Shown here piece after piece: positions 43,135 through 51,535 of a DNA stretch of 64,000 nt. Numbering within the stretch: the first letter of the stretch is position 1; each line of letters opens with the position of its first letter. The DNA comes from a virus. A program made the translations under genes and the position numbers. The stretch lies in IMG/VR virus record IMGVR_UViG_3300017917_002759, positions 36,841 to 100,840 of that record; one strand, written 5' to 3'. Under the pieces are notes generated by a model, which worked only from the letters and a program-made list of their open reading frames with translations, had not been told where the DNA came from and did no database searches.

Positions 43135-44044
43135 AACAGTACCCAATGCTAAAAGCCAAGAGAAAATCGATCTCTTGAGATTTTTCTCACAGGGAGTAAC
43201 TGCTGCTGGTGATACCGCAGTTGATTCAAATGACTATGTCTATAGGCCCTCAGACGTGGCCGTTATACAAGGTTGGATTAATATAGGATCTAAGACCGGA
43301 CAACACTTAACATTAAGAAATACTGTAATTAACAATCAATTAAAAACCCGCAGACATGTTGTTATAGCAGACAGCAATTTATTTTTGTATTCGAACACAA
43401 CTAATCCTTTACATTATCTACGCTATAGTTTTAACGGAGTTTTTCCTTCAACGGGAAATTACTGCGACACAACTGTAGATCCTCTAAGATGGCAAAAAAT
43501 CAGCAGAGATCTAGGAATAACGTTAAAAGATTATAAGACCACAGGTAATCATATATTGTTATGCTTACAACGTAATGGCGGGTGGAGTATGGCCGATTAT
43601 GATGTCCAGGATTGGACTTTATCGGTAATCAATCAGATTAGAAAATTTTCAGATAGACCCATAATAATTCGAGGGCACCCTGGTGATAAAGCAGCTCGAG
43701 AATACCTAGATCCTCGCAGTCCTAAATGTAGATTAAAGAATTTACCTAACGTAACCTTTAGCGATTTTAATAAAACTTTACTACAAGACCTCAGCGGTGC
43801 CTGGGCTGTAGTTAATCACAATTCTAGTCCTGCAGTGGGCGCCGCTATCGAAGGATATCCTATTTTTGTCACAGATTCTCTAAAAAGCCAATGTAGAGAA
43901 ATTGCTAATACAGACTTGTCTAAAATAGAAAACCCACTGATGCCAGATAGACAAAAGTGGGTTGAAAGACTGTCAATGTTTCACTGGAAGTTTGATGAGT
44001 TAAAAAGCGGCGAGTGTTGGTCGCATATGAGAAAATTTATTTAA
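43112..44044 (+). CDS. KpsC/KpsS-like capsule-type glycosyltransferase, paralogue 3
   Basis: 310 residues; the start overlaps paralogue 2 by 23 bases. Conserved parts: NHILLCLQRNGGWSM, SDRPIIIRGHPGDK, WAVVNHNSSPAVGAAIEGYPIF and ENPLMPDRQKWVERLSMF then FDELKSGECW. It differs from its neighbours in having IRGHP rather than RFHP. Three successive copies suggest serial sugar additions or alternative specificities. Confidence 0.65.
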   Translation: MIVTTYHKTVPNAKSQEKIDLLRFFSQGVTAAGDTAVDSNDYVYRPSDVAVIQGWINIGSKTGQHLTLRNTVINNQLKTRRHVVIADSNLFLYSNTTNPLHYLRYSFNGVFPSTGNYCDTTVDPLRWQKISRDLGITLKDYKTTGNHILLCLQRNGGWSMADYDVQDWTLSVINQIRKFSDRPIIIRGHPGDKAAREYLDPRSPKCRLKNLPNVTFSDFNKTLLQDLSGAWAVVNHNSSPAVGAAIEGYPIFVTDSLKSQCREIANTDLSKIENPLMPDRQKWVERLSMFHWKFDELKSGECWSHMRKFI

Positions 44045-44054
44045 GGACAATGTT

Positions 44055-44708
44055 ATGTGGATATTTGCTACACGATCAAGACCAGAAAATTGTAAAAGAT
44101 TTGTCGAAGCTTGGACTAAGACCAAGTCATCGACACCTGTATATCTTAGAATCGATGATGATGATCCAACTTTAGAAGAATTAAAACAAATTAATTGGCC
44201 GAAAGAATTCGAAGTTGTTATTGGGCCTAGGGAAGGTTTAAGAGCGGCCTTAAACGAAGGATTTAAAAAATATCCAAATAAATCTTGGTATGGATTACTA
44301 GCCGATGATCTTGTTCCGCAAACCGAATATTGGGATAAAATATTAGTAGATAAAGCAGGTTTAAAAGAGATATCGTATCCAAACGATTTAGGTGGCAAGC
44401 CGAGATTACCTACACATCCGGTAGTTGGGGGAGACTTGGTTAGAGAGGTAGGATGGTTTGGTTTTCCTAAAGCTAATCATTTATACTTAGATACCGCTTG
44501 GAAAGTTATCGGAGAAGGTATTGGTAAGTTACATAGATTAGAAAATGTAATAGTAGAACACGTACATCCTTTTTGGAACAAAGCTCCTAAAGATTTAGTA
44601 TATTCTGAAAATAAACAAAGAGCAGTCAATGATAAAGAAGAATTTTTAAAATGGTCAGCTGATGAAGCTCCTGATATAATTAAAAGATTAAAAAATAAAG
44701 GATTTTAA
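44055..44708 (+). CDS. Glycosyltransferase, GT-A type
   Basis: 217 residues. MWIFATRSRPENCKRFVEAW at the start, VYLRIDDDDPTL, GLRAALNEGFKKYPNKSWYG and LLADDLVPQTEYW (metal-binding acidic pair) and EHVHPFW near the end fit a GT2-like transferase of phages. GVGDL-type loop is PVVGGDLVREVGWFG. Begins ten bases after the KpsC-like paralogue 3, and is followed within three bases by another transferase. Confidence 0.72.
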   Translation: MWIFATRSRPENCKRFVEAWTKTKSSTPVYLRIDDDDPTLEELKQINWPKEFEVVIGPREGLRAALNEGFKKYPNKSWYGLLADDLVPQTEYWDKILVDKAGLKEISYPNDLGGKPRLPTHPVVGGDLVREVGWFGFPKANHLYLDTAWKVIGEGIGKLHRLENVIVEHVHPFWNKAPKDLVYSENKQRAVNDKEEFLKWSADEAPDIIKRLKNKGF

Positions 44709-44710
44709 CA

Positions 44711-45448
44711 ATGAATCTAGTGTGGTCCGGGTTAGCTGATAAAGAATATTGGAATTATATAGCAAAATACTGCTTGCCTTCCTGGAATAAACTACCAGGA
44801 AAGAAATATGTAGTTTCTGATACAGATTTACCAGGCATCGGCTTTGCCGATATTATTAATTGGGAAAGTGTAGTTAATAGAAATTCTAATTTTTTAAAAC
44901 TCACTGATCGATTAAAACCTTTAAATTTTTGGAGGAAGATGCAGAGTCAAGTGTGGGCTATTAGAAATCTTTCAACTTGTGATTTTTTAATTCTACTAGA
45001 TACTGATATAGAAATTTTAGATTTTAATGAAGAAATATTTTTTGATTATTTAAAAAAATTATCTGATTCCGATTATGTATGGGCCACTGGGCAATCTAAT
45101 AGAGGAGGTCACGATTCGGGAATGATAGTATTAAACACAAAGCATCCTGATCTCAAAAAACTAACTGATCATTATGAAAACATTTGGGAATCCGGAGATA
45201 TTTTTAAATTAGATAAATGGTATGACGGTCATGCAGTTGAGAGTATGTTTTCTACTTTTCCGTCGATAAAAATTAAAAATTTAGATCTCGGTCAAGGCTT
45301 TCATTATTATGATTTTGATGTTGTGCATTACGGTAGTAAAATACCAAAAGCCTCAAGAATTGCTCATCAAGGTTCGGGAAAATATCTTGTAGAAAAAAAA
45401 CTAGAAGAATCGCCGATTAAAAAATTAAAAAGCATTCAGGACCAATAA
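44711..45448 (+). CDS. Glycosyltransferase-like protein, GT-A type
   Basis: 245 residues. KMQSQVWAIRNLSTCDFLILLDTDIEI with a DxD site, YVWATGQSNRGGHDSGMIVL (in parts), and KWYDGHAVESMFSTF match the GT-A fold used by phage and bacterial glycan enzymes. The C-terminal region includes HYYDFDVVHYGSKIP. Its end overlaps the end of the convergent transferase by 13 bases. Confidence 0.7.
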   Translation: MNLVWSGLADKEYWNYIAKYCLPSWNKLPGKKYVVSDTDLPGIGFADIINWESVVNRNSNFLKLTDRLKPLNFWRKMQSQVWAIRNLSTCDFLILLDTDIEILDFNEEIFFDYLKKLSDSDYVWATGQSNRGGHDSGMIVLNTKHPDLKKLTDHYENIWESGDIFKLDKWYDGHAVESMFSTFPSIKIKNLDLGQGFHYYDFDVVHYGSKIPKASRIAHQGSGKYLVEKKLEESPIKKLKSIQDQ

Positions 45449-46251
45449 GCTTCTGTTCTTTTAACTTTTAGATCTTTTAAATTACTACGACCTTGAGTTT
45501 TGCGATCTCCTTTAAGATGATCTAACCATGCTCCCCATTGACTATTAATTAAGGGGTGACCTTCCCCCTTAATAATTCCCTTGCTCCAATTATGCTTCTT
45601 TAAAAAAGGCATACGATCTTTCACTGAATCAAACACATAACTATCATGCCACTCATCTAGTAAAAATATACCGCTTTCTGCGTTATCATACATTCTTTGA
45701 AATTCTAATAAAAACATTTTAGTTTGTTCCGATTTAAGATTCAAAGAATATAAACCGCATTCGGTATATTTTCCTTCTCTACCTAAATAACAAATATCTG
45801 TATCTTGAGGAATCATTCTTTCTAAATCAGACACTGTGATAGAACTATGGCATATTGTATCGGCGTCCATCCAAATCAACACATCGGCATCGATATTTTT
45901 TGCACAGTGAAAAATAGCATAAACTTTATGAGCAAATCTCACAGCGTCCCACTTAAAGGGCTTATGGCTATCTTTTCTTGCAGCCAATCTCGAAAAGCTT
46001 GAAATATCACCATTGGCATGCGGAATGTTTTTCCATTTTTCCTTAAACTTTTTTAAATCAGGAACTCCGGTATCCATATCGGTGAGAGTAATTCTAGAAT
46101 GATCGGATATCCTCGGATTACAATTTTCCGGATATAGATGTAAAATAACTTCTTTAGGCCAATTTTGTAAATATGTGTCTATCATACGCTGTGCGTATGT
46201 CTTTAGACCGTTTCCGTGAAAAGTAGTAACTACTGCAAATTTTCTAGTCAT
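45436..46251 (-). CDS. Glycosyltransferase-like protein, GT-A type
   Basis: 271 residues. FAVVTTFHGNGLKTYAQRMI, LHLYPENC, WDAVRFAHKVYAIFHCA and DVLIWMDADTICHSS (DxD) are the visible features; LLDEWHDSYVFDSV may hold the acceptor site. It is encoded opposite to the preceding genes and closes the glycan island. The upstream region is shared with the divergent, early-type promoter of the 46345 gene. Confidence 0.72.
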   Translation of the reverse strand: MTRKFAVVTTFHGNGLKTYAQRMIDTYLQNWPKEVILHLYPENCNPRISDHSRITLTDMDTGVPDLKKFKEKWKNIPHANGDISSFSRLAARKDSHKPFKWDAVRFAHKVYAIFHCAKNIDADVLIWMDADTICHSSITVSDLERMIPQDTDICYLGREGKYTECGLYSLNLKSEQTKMFLLEFQRMYDNAESGIFLLDEWHDSYVFDSVKDRMPFLKKHNWSKGIIKGEGHPLINSQWGAWLDHLKGDRKTQGRSNLKDLKVKRTEAYWS

Positions 46252-46309
46252 TTGATTTAAGAATAAAGTTGTCTGTTATTTATTGATCAAAAAAAGCAGA
46301 TAAAAATAC

Positions 46310-46338
46310 TTGACTTTCAAAACCTAGCCTGTTATTAT
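46310..46338 (+). promoter_or_regulatory. Sigma70-type promoter, leaderless start
   Basis: -35 TTGACT (46310-46315), 17-bp spacer, -10 TATTAT (46333-46338). The ATG at 46345 is exactly at the predicted +1. Confidence 0.75.
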
Positions 46339-46344
46339 AGTAAT

Positions 46345-47535
46345 ATGACATCATCCACATTTGTCGAAGACGCTTTTATAAAATTTTATCTATTAGTTGA
46401 TAGTGATGTAATCTCTGCTGAACATCGAGATCTATTACCAATTGAAAGCTTTTACGATGTTATTACTTCTGGAAAACAACTAACCAAAAGCCAATCAAAT
46501 TTTATTTTGAGAATATTGTCAAAATATAAACAGGACATAGAAAGCAGGATTCCAGATATTGATCAGATAATCGATAACCCAAAATGGAAGGGGTCGTTTA
46601 GAGAGATCGATAGAAGCAAAAGAATATCTCTATCCGAAGATTCTAATAGAATAGTTTATATCGATTCTAAATTTCCTTACGCATTCAAAGACACATTCTT
46701 TAAAGAATTTATTTCTAGTGCTAGAAATATCAGCCAATGGGACAACGAAAATAAATGTCAGAAAATTAAATTACTAGACGTCAATCTAGTACATTTTTAC
46801 GAACAGGCCAAAAAATATAATTTCGAAATCGATCATGAAATAACTGATTTAGTTGAGAGTGTAGAAGAAATATGGAATGATCAGGATTCCTATATTCCTT
46901 ATAGTGATATCGTCGATGGTGCTATCGTATTAAGAAATGCGACCGAGTCAGCTACTGAGTATTTTGAAAAGAAAAAGACCGGTAATATCGATAATGACTC
47001 GTTTATAGCGAAAACACTCGGCCACCCTGTTAAAAATTTAGAACCAGTTAGATTCTTGGATAAAATAGTTTCTTCTGAAGAAAATAAATTTTGGATCAAA
47101 GATAATTCGACACTCATTCATATTATTAAACAGATTAAAGATTGGCCTATTGTTGTAATCTTAGACAGAACCTCTGACGCCGAAAAATGGTGTAGAAATT
47201 TTGTTAATGATTGCTCAGAGAATTCTTTTAATTATAAAATTAAAATATGTTTCAGACATTCTAACGAAACTCCTGACGGTATAAACTTTAATCAATGGAT
47301 TAAAACTAACGGGTTAGGTGCTGATATGGCCGAAGGGCAGATTTTTGTCTGTCACCACAAACCTCCAAAGTGGATGTTTAAAGAAGATTTTAAAATTAAA
47401 ATGATCGTAAGTAACGTACTGTATCCTAGTACCAATAGCATTTCATCTAACCTATTAGATAATCATCCTATGGTATTTTTTCTAGGAGATATACGCCCAT
47501 CAGAAAAGAGGAATAAGAAAATTGTCGAGCTGTAA
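46345..47535 (+). CDS. Conserved protein of unknown function upstream of UvsW
   Basis: 396 residues. Mainly helical N-terminal half (LLPIESFYDVITSGKQLTKS, SNFILRILSKYKQDIESR) and an alpha/beta C-terminal half (WPIVVILDRTSDAEKWCRNF, IFVCHHKPPKWMF, KIKMIVSNVLYPST). The second half resembles a helicase or P-loop-like core without a visible Walker A motif. It begins at the predicted +1 of its promoter and overlaps UvsW by 14 bases, so a replication or recombination role beside UvsW is plausible. Confidence 0.65.
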   Translation: MTSSTFVEDAFIKFYLLVDSDVISAEHRDLLPIESFYDVITSGKQLTKSQSNFILRILSKYKQDIESRIPDIDQIIDNPKWKGSFREIDRSKRISLSEDSNRIVYIDSKFPYAFKDTFFKEFISSARNISQWDNENKCQKIKLLDVNLVHFYEQAKKYNFEIDHEITDLVESVEEIWNDQDSYIPYSDIVDGAIVLRNATESATEYFEKKKTGNIDNDSFIAKTLGHPVKNLEPVRFLDKIVSSEENKFWIKDNSTLIHIIKQIKDWPIVVILDRTSDAEKWCRNFVNDCSENSFNYKIKICFRHSNETPDGINFNQWIKTNGLGADMAEGQIFVCHHKPPKWMFKEDFKIKMIVSNVLYPSTNSISSNLLDNHPMVFFLGDIRPSEKRNKKIVEL

Positions 47536-48979
47536 GCTAATAATCAAAGATGAAGTCAATATTAAACTAGAAGGACTAGATTTAGAAACTAGAAGAAAGT
47601 TAGCCAACAAGTTTAAATTTGATGTGCCTTGGGCAAGATATCAACCAGCATATAGATTAGGTCGATGGGACGGTACTGTTAGTTTTTTCAGTATCGGCGG
47701 CACAGGTTATATGTGCCATTTAGAAGAAATATTAGAGATTGTTACCCGCGACGGCTACGAAATCGATGTAGAGGATTATAGAAATCCTATCGACTTGCAA
47801 TTTAACAAGGTGACAGAAAATTATTGGGCAGATCAAGGTAAAGTATGGCCACAAGGCCATATCATGGCAGGTCAACCTATCACGCTTAGAGATTATCAGT
47901 ATGAGGCCGTCAATAAATTTTTAGAAAATCCGCAATGCCTACAAGAAATCGCCACAGGTGCTGGTAAAACCATTACCACTGCTACACTGAGTCATTGTGT
48001 GGAAAAATATGGTCGTAGTGTGATCATTGTTCCTAATAAAAGTCTTGTAGAACAGACAGAAGAGGATTTTGTAAATCTTGGACTAGATGTAGGTGTCTAT
48101 TATGGTGATCGAAAAGAACTAGGAAAAACGCACACTATCTGCACATGGCAAAGCCTTAACGTTCTAGATAAGAAATCTAAAGATAATACCGATGCACTAA
48201 CATTGGCAGAATTTTTCGAAGGTGTTGTAGCAGTCATCGTCGATGAAGTTCATCAGGCCAAAGCAGATGTATTAAGGTCTATTCTTACGCAAAATCTTTC
48301 AAAGTGCCCTATAAGATGGGGACTTACTGGTACAATACCAAAAGAAAAATTTGAGTTTCAAAGCATATTAGCCAGCCTTGGGCCAGTCATTAACAGAATC
48401 ACCGCCCATGACTTACAACAAAAAGATGTATTGGCGCAGTGTCATGTTGAGGTGGTACAGACTGTAGAAATCAAAGATTTTAGAAGCTATCCTGAAGAAT
48501 TAAAATATCTAGTCACTGACGAAAAACGAATAGATTGGTTAGCCAATAAAATTAAAAACATCGCTGCCAACGGTAACACTTTAGTTTTGATCGATCGTAT
48601 CGAAACAGGAAAGATGTTAAAAGAACGATTACCAGATGCTGACTTTATCAGTGGTGCGGTAAAATCGACAGAGAGAAAAGAGACCTATGACGAAATTAAG
48701 ACTAGCGATAATAAGATCATTGTCGCGACTTATGGAGTTGCTGCTGTGGGTATTAATATTCCCCGTATTTTTAATCTCGTACTTGTGGAACCCGGTAAGA
48801 GCTTTGTCCGCGTTATCCAAAGTATCGGGCGAGGAGTACGTAAGGCAGAAGACAAAGACTTTGTGCAGATATGGGACATCACGGGCGGAACCAAATATGC
48901 CAAACGACATTTAACTGAGAGAAAAAAGTTTTACAAGGATGCCAAATATCCTTTCAATTTAACCAAGGTAACAATATGA
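47522..48979 (+). CDS. uvsW: UvsW recombination helicase
   Basis: 485 residues, TTG start at 47522 overlapping the upstream gene by 14 bases. The N-terminal domain (VNIKLEGLDLETRRKL; RLGRWDGTVSFF) is followed by an SF2 helicase core: LRDYQYEAV (Q-motif region), Walker A ATGAGKT at 144-150, DEVHQAK box, GLTGT, FISGAVKS, TYGVAAVGINIPR and QSIGRGVRK (motif VI). UvsW unwinds R-loops and branches and helps switch replication from origins to recombination in T4-type phages. Confidence 0.93.
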   Translation: MSSCKLIIKDEVNIKLEGLDLETRRKLANKFKFDVPWARYQPAYRLGRWDGTVSFFSIGGTGYMCHLEEILEIVTRDGYEIDVEDYRNPIDLQFNKVTENYWADQGKVWPQGHIMAGQPITLRDYQYEAVNKFLENPQCLQEIATGAGKTITTATLSHCVEKYGRSVIIVPNKSLVEQTEEDFVNLGLDVGVYYGDRKELGKTHTICTWQSLNVLDKKSKDNTDALTLAEFFEGVVAVIVDEVHQAKADVLRSILTQNLSKCPIRWGLTGTIPKEKFEFQSILASLGPVINRITAHDLQQKDVLAQCHVEVVQTVEIKDFRSYPEELKYLVTDEKRIDWLANKIKNIAANGNTLVLIDRIETGKMLKERLPDADFISGAVKSTERKETYDEIKTSDNKIIVATYGVAAVGINIPRIFNLVLVEPGKSFVRVIQSIGRGVRKAEDKDFVQIWDITGGTKYAKRHLTERKKFYKDAKYPFNLTKVTI

Positions 48980-49482
48980 GAATACTAACACTAAACAATA
49001 CAGCTTTTGATTTAAATGAGCTACCAGAGGACGTAGAAGAGGACACAAGATTTTCGGTCTTAGATAATTCTACCCCCTCAGAACCAGATTTCTATTTTAT
49101 GCCATTGATTTTTTTAGAATCATTTAACAGTCCAGCAATAGTTTTAAAAATCGGTGGTAATGAAATACAGATGCCTTTAGATTGGAGTATGGTTGTTGGA
49201 GATAAAGAATGCGGCATGGATCCAGAGGTCTTACCTTTGACTAGCATTAACGAACGAGGATTTGACGCATTTGTTTTTAATCCCATAAAAGGTTTTAAAG
49301 CTGAATATATGAGCATAGAGTTAGTTAATATCTATAATGATGTAAAATGGTATTTTCCTAAAATGAAAAATAATCAATTGCTTACCGTTCCAATTTCTGA
49401 AGGACATAATCCTCCATGTGCATTTTTCTGTAAAGAAATTTCTAGACAGAGCGAAATAATCCAATTAGACAAAGTAATCTAA
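48976..49482 (+). CDS. Conserved protein downstream of UvsW
   Basis: 168 residues, ATG overlapping the UvsW stop by four bases. LKIGGNEIQMPLDWSMVVGD, FDAFVFNPIKGFKAEYMSIE, LVNIYNDVKWYFPKMKNNQL and CAFFCKEISRQSEI are conserved-looking segments I associate with a frequent UvsW neighbour in aquatic T4-like phages; its function is unknown. Compact alpha/beta protein without membrane segments. Confidence 0.65.
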   Translation: MRILTLNNTAFDLNELPEDVEEDTRFSVLDNSTPSEPDFYFMPLIFLESFNSPAIVLKIGGNEIQMPLDWSMVVGDKECGMDPEVLPLTSINERGFDAFVFNPIKGFKAEYMSIELVNIYNDVKWYFPKMKNNQLLTVPISEGHNPPCAFFCKEISRQSEIIQLDKVI

Positions 49483-49727
49483 TGCCGCTAGACACTATGG
49501 GAATCTACTCAGAAACCTCCAACGAGTCTTTTAAAAGAAGATGCATTGGATGGCAAAGAAAATTTAGTTTATTGCCAAGGCGATGCTATTATACTGATAA
49601 ATCGATTTGGTTTAAGAGAGGATATAAAGGAACCGAAATGATATGCGGTCCAGGAGAGCCTGTATTTCAACATAGATGGGTTCATCCAGATGAATATCTA
49701 TTTTTAAAAATCAAAGGAACTATATAA
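49482..49727 (+). CDS. Small conserved protein
   Basis: 81 residues, one-base overlaps at both ends (TAATG), clearly part of the uvsW transcription unit. Trp/Arg/Tyr-rich: CIGWQRKFSLLPRRCYYTDK, SIWFKRGYKGTEM, FQHRWVHPDEYLFLKIKG. No family is recognised; the basic-aromatic composition would suit nucleic-acid or protein binding. Confidence 0.6.
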   Translation: MPLDTMGIYSETSNESFKRRCIGWQRKFSLLPRRCYYTDKSIWFKRGYKGTEMICGPGEPVFQHRWVHPDEYLFLKIKGTI

Positions 49728-50002
49728 TGGGATCTTTAAAACCCGGAGCAACATACATATACGAACGAAACGAAGGAACGGTATATGCTAGAGAAGCAGG
49801 TGCTGATCCTAGCACCCGAATTGAAGTAGGTTGGAACTATGATCGTCGAACCAGTGACGGCCGCCCGTTGCATGAACATTTAATGGATGCCAAACTTTGG
49901 GGAGAAATACATCGTGCTGCTCGAACAAATCCTACTTTACAAGAAGCACTAGATCGTGTTAAAATAATATACGAACTAAGTAGAGACCACCATGCCAAAT
50001 AA
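49727..50002 (+). CDS. Small conserved protein
   Basis: 91 residues. LKPGATYIYERNEGTVYARE, then RIEVGWNYDR and a helical end (ALDRVKIIYELSRDHH). The GATYIYER...VYAREAG segment forms an apparent beta-hairpin. Overlaps the preceding gene by one base and the following gene by 11. No function can be assigned. Confidence 0.6.
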   Translation: MGSLKPGATYIYERNEGTVYAREAGADPSTRIEVGWNYDRRTSDGRPLHEHLMDAKLWGEIHRAARTNPTLQEALDRVKIIYELSRDHHAK

Positions 50003-50477
50003 ACATATAGACCTTTTTAAAGAAATGATCCCATCAGTTGATATGGGACTAAAAGATCTTTGGGATGCTGCTACCGAAGAAGGTCAAAAAGAAATTAAGG
50101 GAGACTTATGGAACCTTACCCGCTATATTAGTTCTGTAAAAGGTGGTAGCCGAGAAATCCAAGAACATTTTGTTCTAACAGTTAATGAATTTTATAACAA
50201 AAACTGGGCACAGATTTCTAAACATCCGAAGCTACAGTGGATGACTTTGTGCATGGCAAGTCATGAAACAAAAAAAACATTTTTTCATGAATGGATTCCT
50301 TTAAAAAGAAAAGCGGAAGGATCGAACAAACGTGTTAGATTTTTAGCAGAGGTTTATCCTAATGCTAAGATGGACGATTTAGAGTTGTTGGCACAGGTTA
50401 TGGACGTTAAAGAATTAAAACAATTGGCAAAAGATCTAGGTTGGGATGATAAGCAAATTAATGAGCTCAAACTATAA
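49992..50477 (+). CDS. Possible clamp-loader small subunit (gp62-like)
   Basis: 161 residues, all-helical. DLWNLTRYISSVKGGSREIQ, NEFYNKNWAQISKHPKLQWM, LKRKAEGSNKRVRFL and the tail MDDLELLAQVMDVKELKQLA have the spacing of the gp62 family (R...S, N..N..LD.KLQ, R.KRF, D.L). gp62 with gp44 loads the gp45 sliding clamp. Neither gp44 nor gp45 is in the window, so support from context is weak and the call is tentative. Confidence 0.4.
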   Translation: MPNKHIDLFKEMIPSVDMGLKDLWDAATEEGQKEIKGDLWNLTRYISSVKGGSREIQEHFVLTVNEFYNKNWAQISKHPKLQWMTLCMASHETKKTFFHEWIPLKRKAEGSNKRVRFLAEVYPNAKMDDLELLAQVMDVKELKQLAKDLGWDDKQINELKL

Positions 50478-51144
50478 GTGCGGCTATTGCGGTAAAGAAT
50501 TTACCAAAGAAAAAACTCTCACAGTTCATGTCTGTGAGAAAAAGAGACGCCATCTTAGCCGCAATGAAAAACATGTGCAGGCTGCATTGATAGCCTATCA
50601 AAAATTTTATCAAATCGCCCAACGATCATCTAAACAAAAGACATTTGATGAGTTCGTTGATAGTCCTTATTACAATGCCTTTATTAAGTTCGGCAGTTTC
50701 CTATCCAATGCTAACCCTATCTATCCAGAAAGATATATCGAATATGTAATCAAGAGTGGAGTGAAACTAGACCACTGGTGTCGAGACGAATTATATGATC
50801 ATTATCTTGCAGATCTAATAAAGACAGAACCCGCAGACGGCGCTATACAAAGAAGCATCGCTACTATGATGGATTGGGCTAATAACAATAATGCACAATG
50901 GGAACATTATTTTTCTTACGTTAATTTAAATCGAGCTACATACGATATCAAAGAAGGAAAGATCAGTCCTTGGATTATATTAAATTGTGCTAGCGGACGA
51001 TCTATGTTACAAAAAATGAATCCAGAACAGATAGAAATCATTTCTGCTGTTCTTGATCCAGAGCATTGGGGCAGGAGATTTAAGTTATATCCTGCTGATG
51101 TCGAATTAGTAAAAGAAGTATTAAAAGAGGCAAAGGTTAAATGA
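50461..51144 (+). CDS. C2H2 zinc-finger protein of unknown function
   Basis: 227 residues from ATG 50461 (an ATG at 50446 is also possible). The N-terminus YKCGYCGKEFTKEKTLTVHV then CEKKRRH has the C-x2-C...H-x-C/H spacing of a zinc finger. The remainder is helical (AALIAYQKFYQIAQR; YIEYVIKSGVKLDHWCRDEL; WIILNCASGRSMLQKMNPEQ). Similar proteins are common in aquatic T4-like phages. Overlaps the previous gene by 17 bases. A DNA-binding or transcription-related role is possible. Confidence 0.65.
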   Translation: MSSNYKCGYCGKEFTKEKTLTVHVCEKKRRHLSRNEKHVQAALIAYQKFYQIAQRSSKQKTFDEFVDSPYYNAFIKFGSFLSNANPIYPERYIEYVIKSGVKLDHWCRDELYDHYLADLIKTEPADGAIQRSIATMMDWANNNNAQWEHYFSYVNLNRATYDIKEGKISPWIILNCASGRSMLQKMNPEQIEIISAVLDPEHWGRRFKLYPADVELVKEVLKEAKVK

Positions 51145-51362
51145 CAAAGAAAAATCAAGAAGTAGAACAAGAAGAATTAGCAGAAAATGAAGAGCCTCTT
51201 TCACGAGATGATCTCGATATCGAAGTAACATTAGACGAATCAGATAACTCAGTGTATGTTAGATTTTCAAATTTTGAAGACATAGATGATGCAGAAGAAT
51301 ACGCAGAATTTTTAGCAAACACTTTACCGTTATTATTATTTGAAACTACAAGATTACAATGA
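51141..51362 (+). CDS. Small acidic protein
   Basis: 73 residues with an N-terminal Glu-rich region (NQEVEQEELAENEEPLSRDD) and a short beta-alpha unit (VTLDESDNSVYVRFSNFEDI then AEEYAEFLANTLPLLLF). ATG overlaps the zinc-finger gene stop by four bases. Its last bases overlap the start of the next short gene. No function is known. Confidence 0.6.
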   Translation: MTKKNQEVEQEELAENEEPLSRDDLDIEVTLDESDNSVYVRFSNFEDIDDAEEYAEFLANTLPLLLFETTRLQ

Positions 51363-51535
51363 AAACTAGAAAGTTACAAGACGGCAAAGAAGTGGTCGAA
51401 TTAGAGGAAGCTAAAATCCTAATTATCAAAACCAAATGTCCAGAAAAATGGTTATTAGTTGATTTAGAAACTGGTGAGCACTACACTGGTTATATCAGCG
51501 AAGGTAAAAACAGTTGGAAAAAATTAGATGCCTGA
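51359..51535 (+). CDS. Short conserved-style gene, 58 residues
   Basis: 58 residues, M-KTRKLQDGKEVVELEEAK, then ILIIKTKCPEKWLLVDLETG and a final EHYTGYISEGKNSWKKL. It fills the space between the acidic protein (4-base overlap) and the DnaE-like gene (8-base overlap), so both junctions look coupled. The sequence reads as a small beta-rich domain like those that follow the pattern W-x-x-x-D-x-x-T-G-E-x-Y-x-G. Function unknown. Confidence 0.6.
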   Translation: MKTRKLQDGKEVVELEEAKILIIKTKCPEKWLLVDLETGEHYTGYISEGKNSWKKLDA

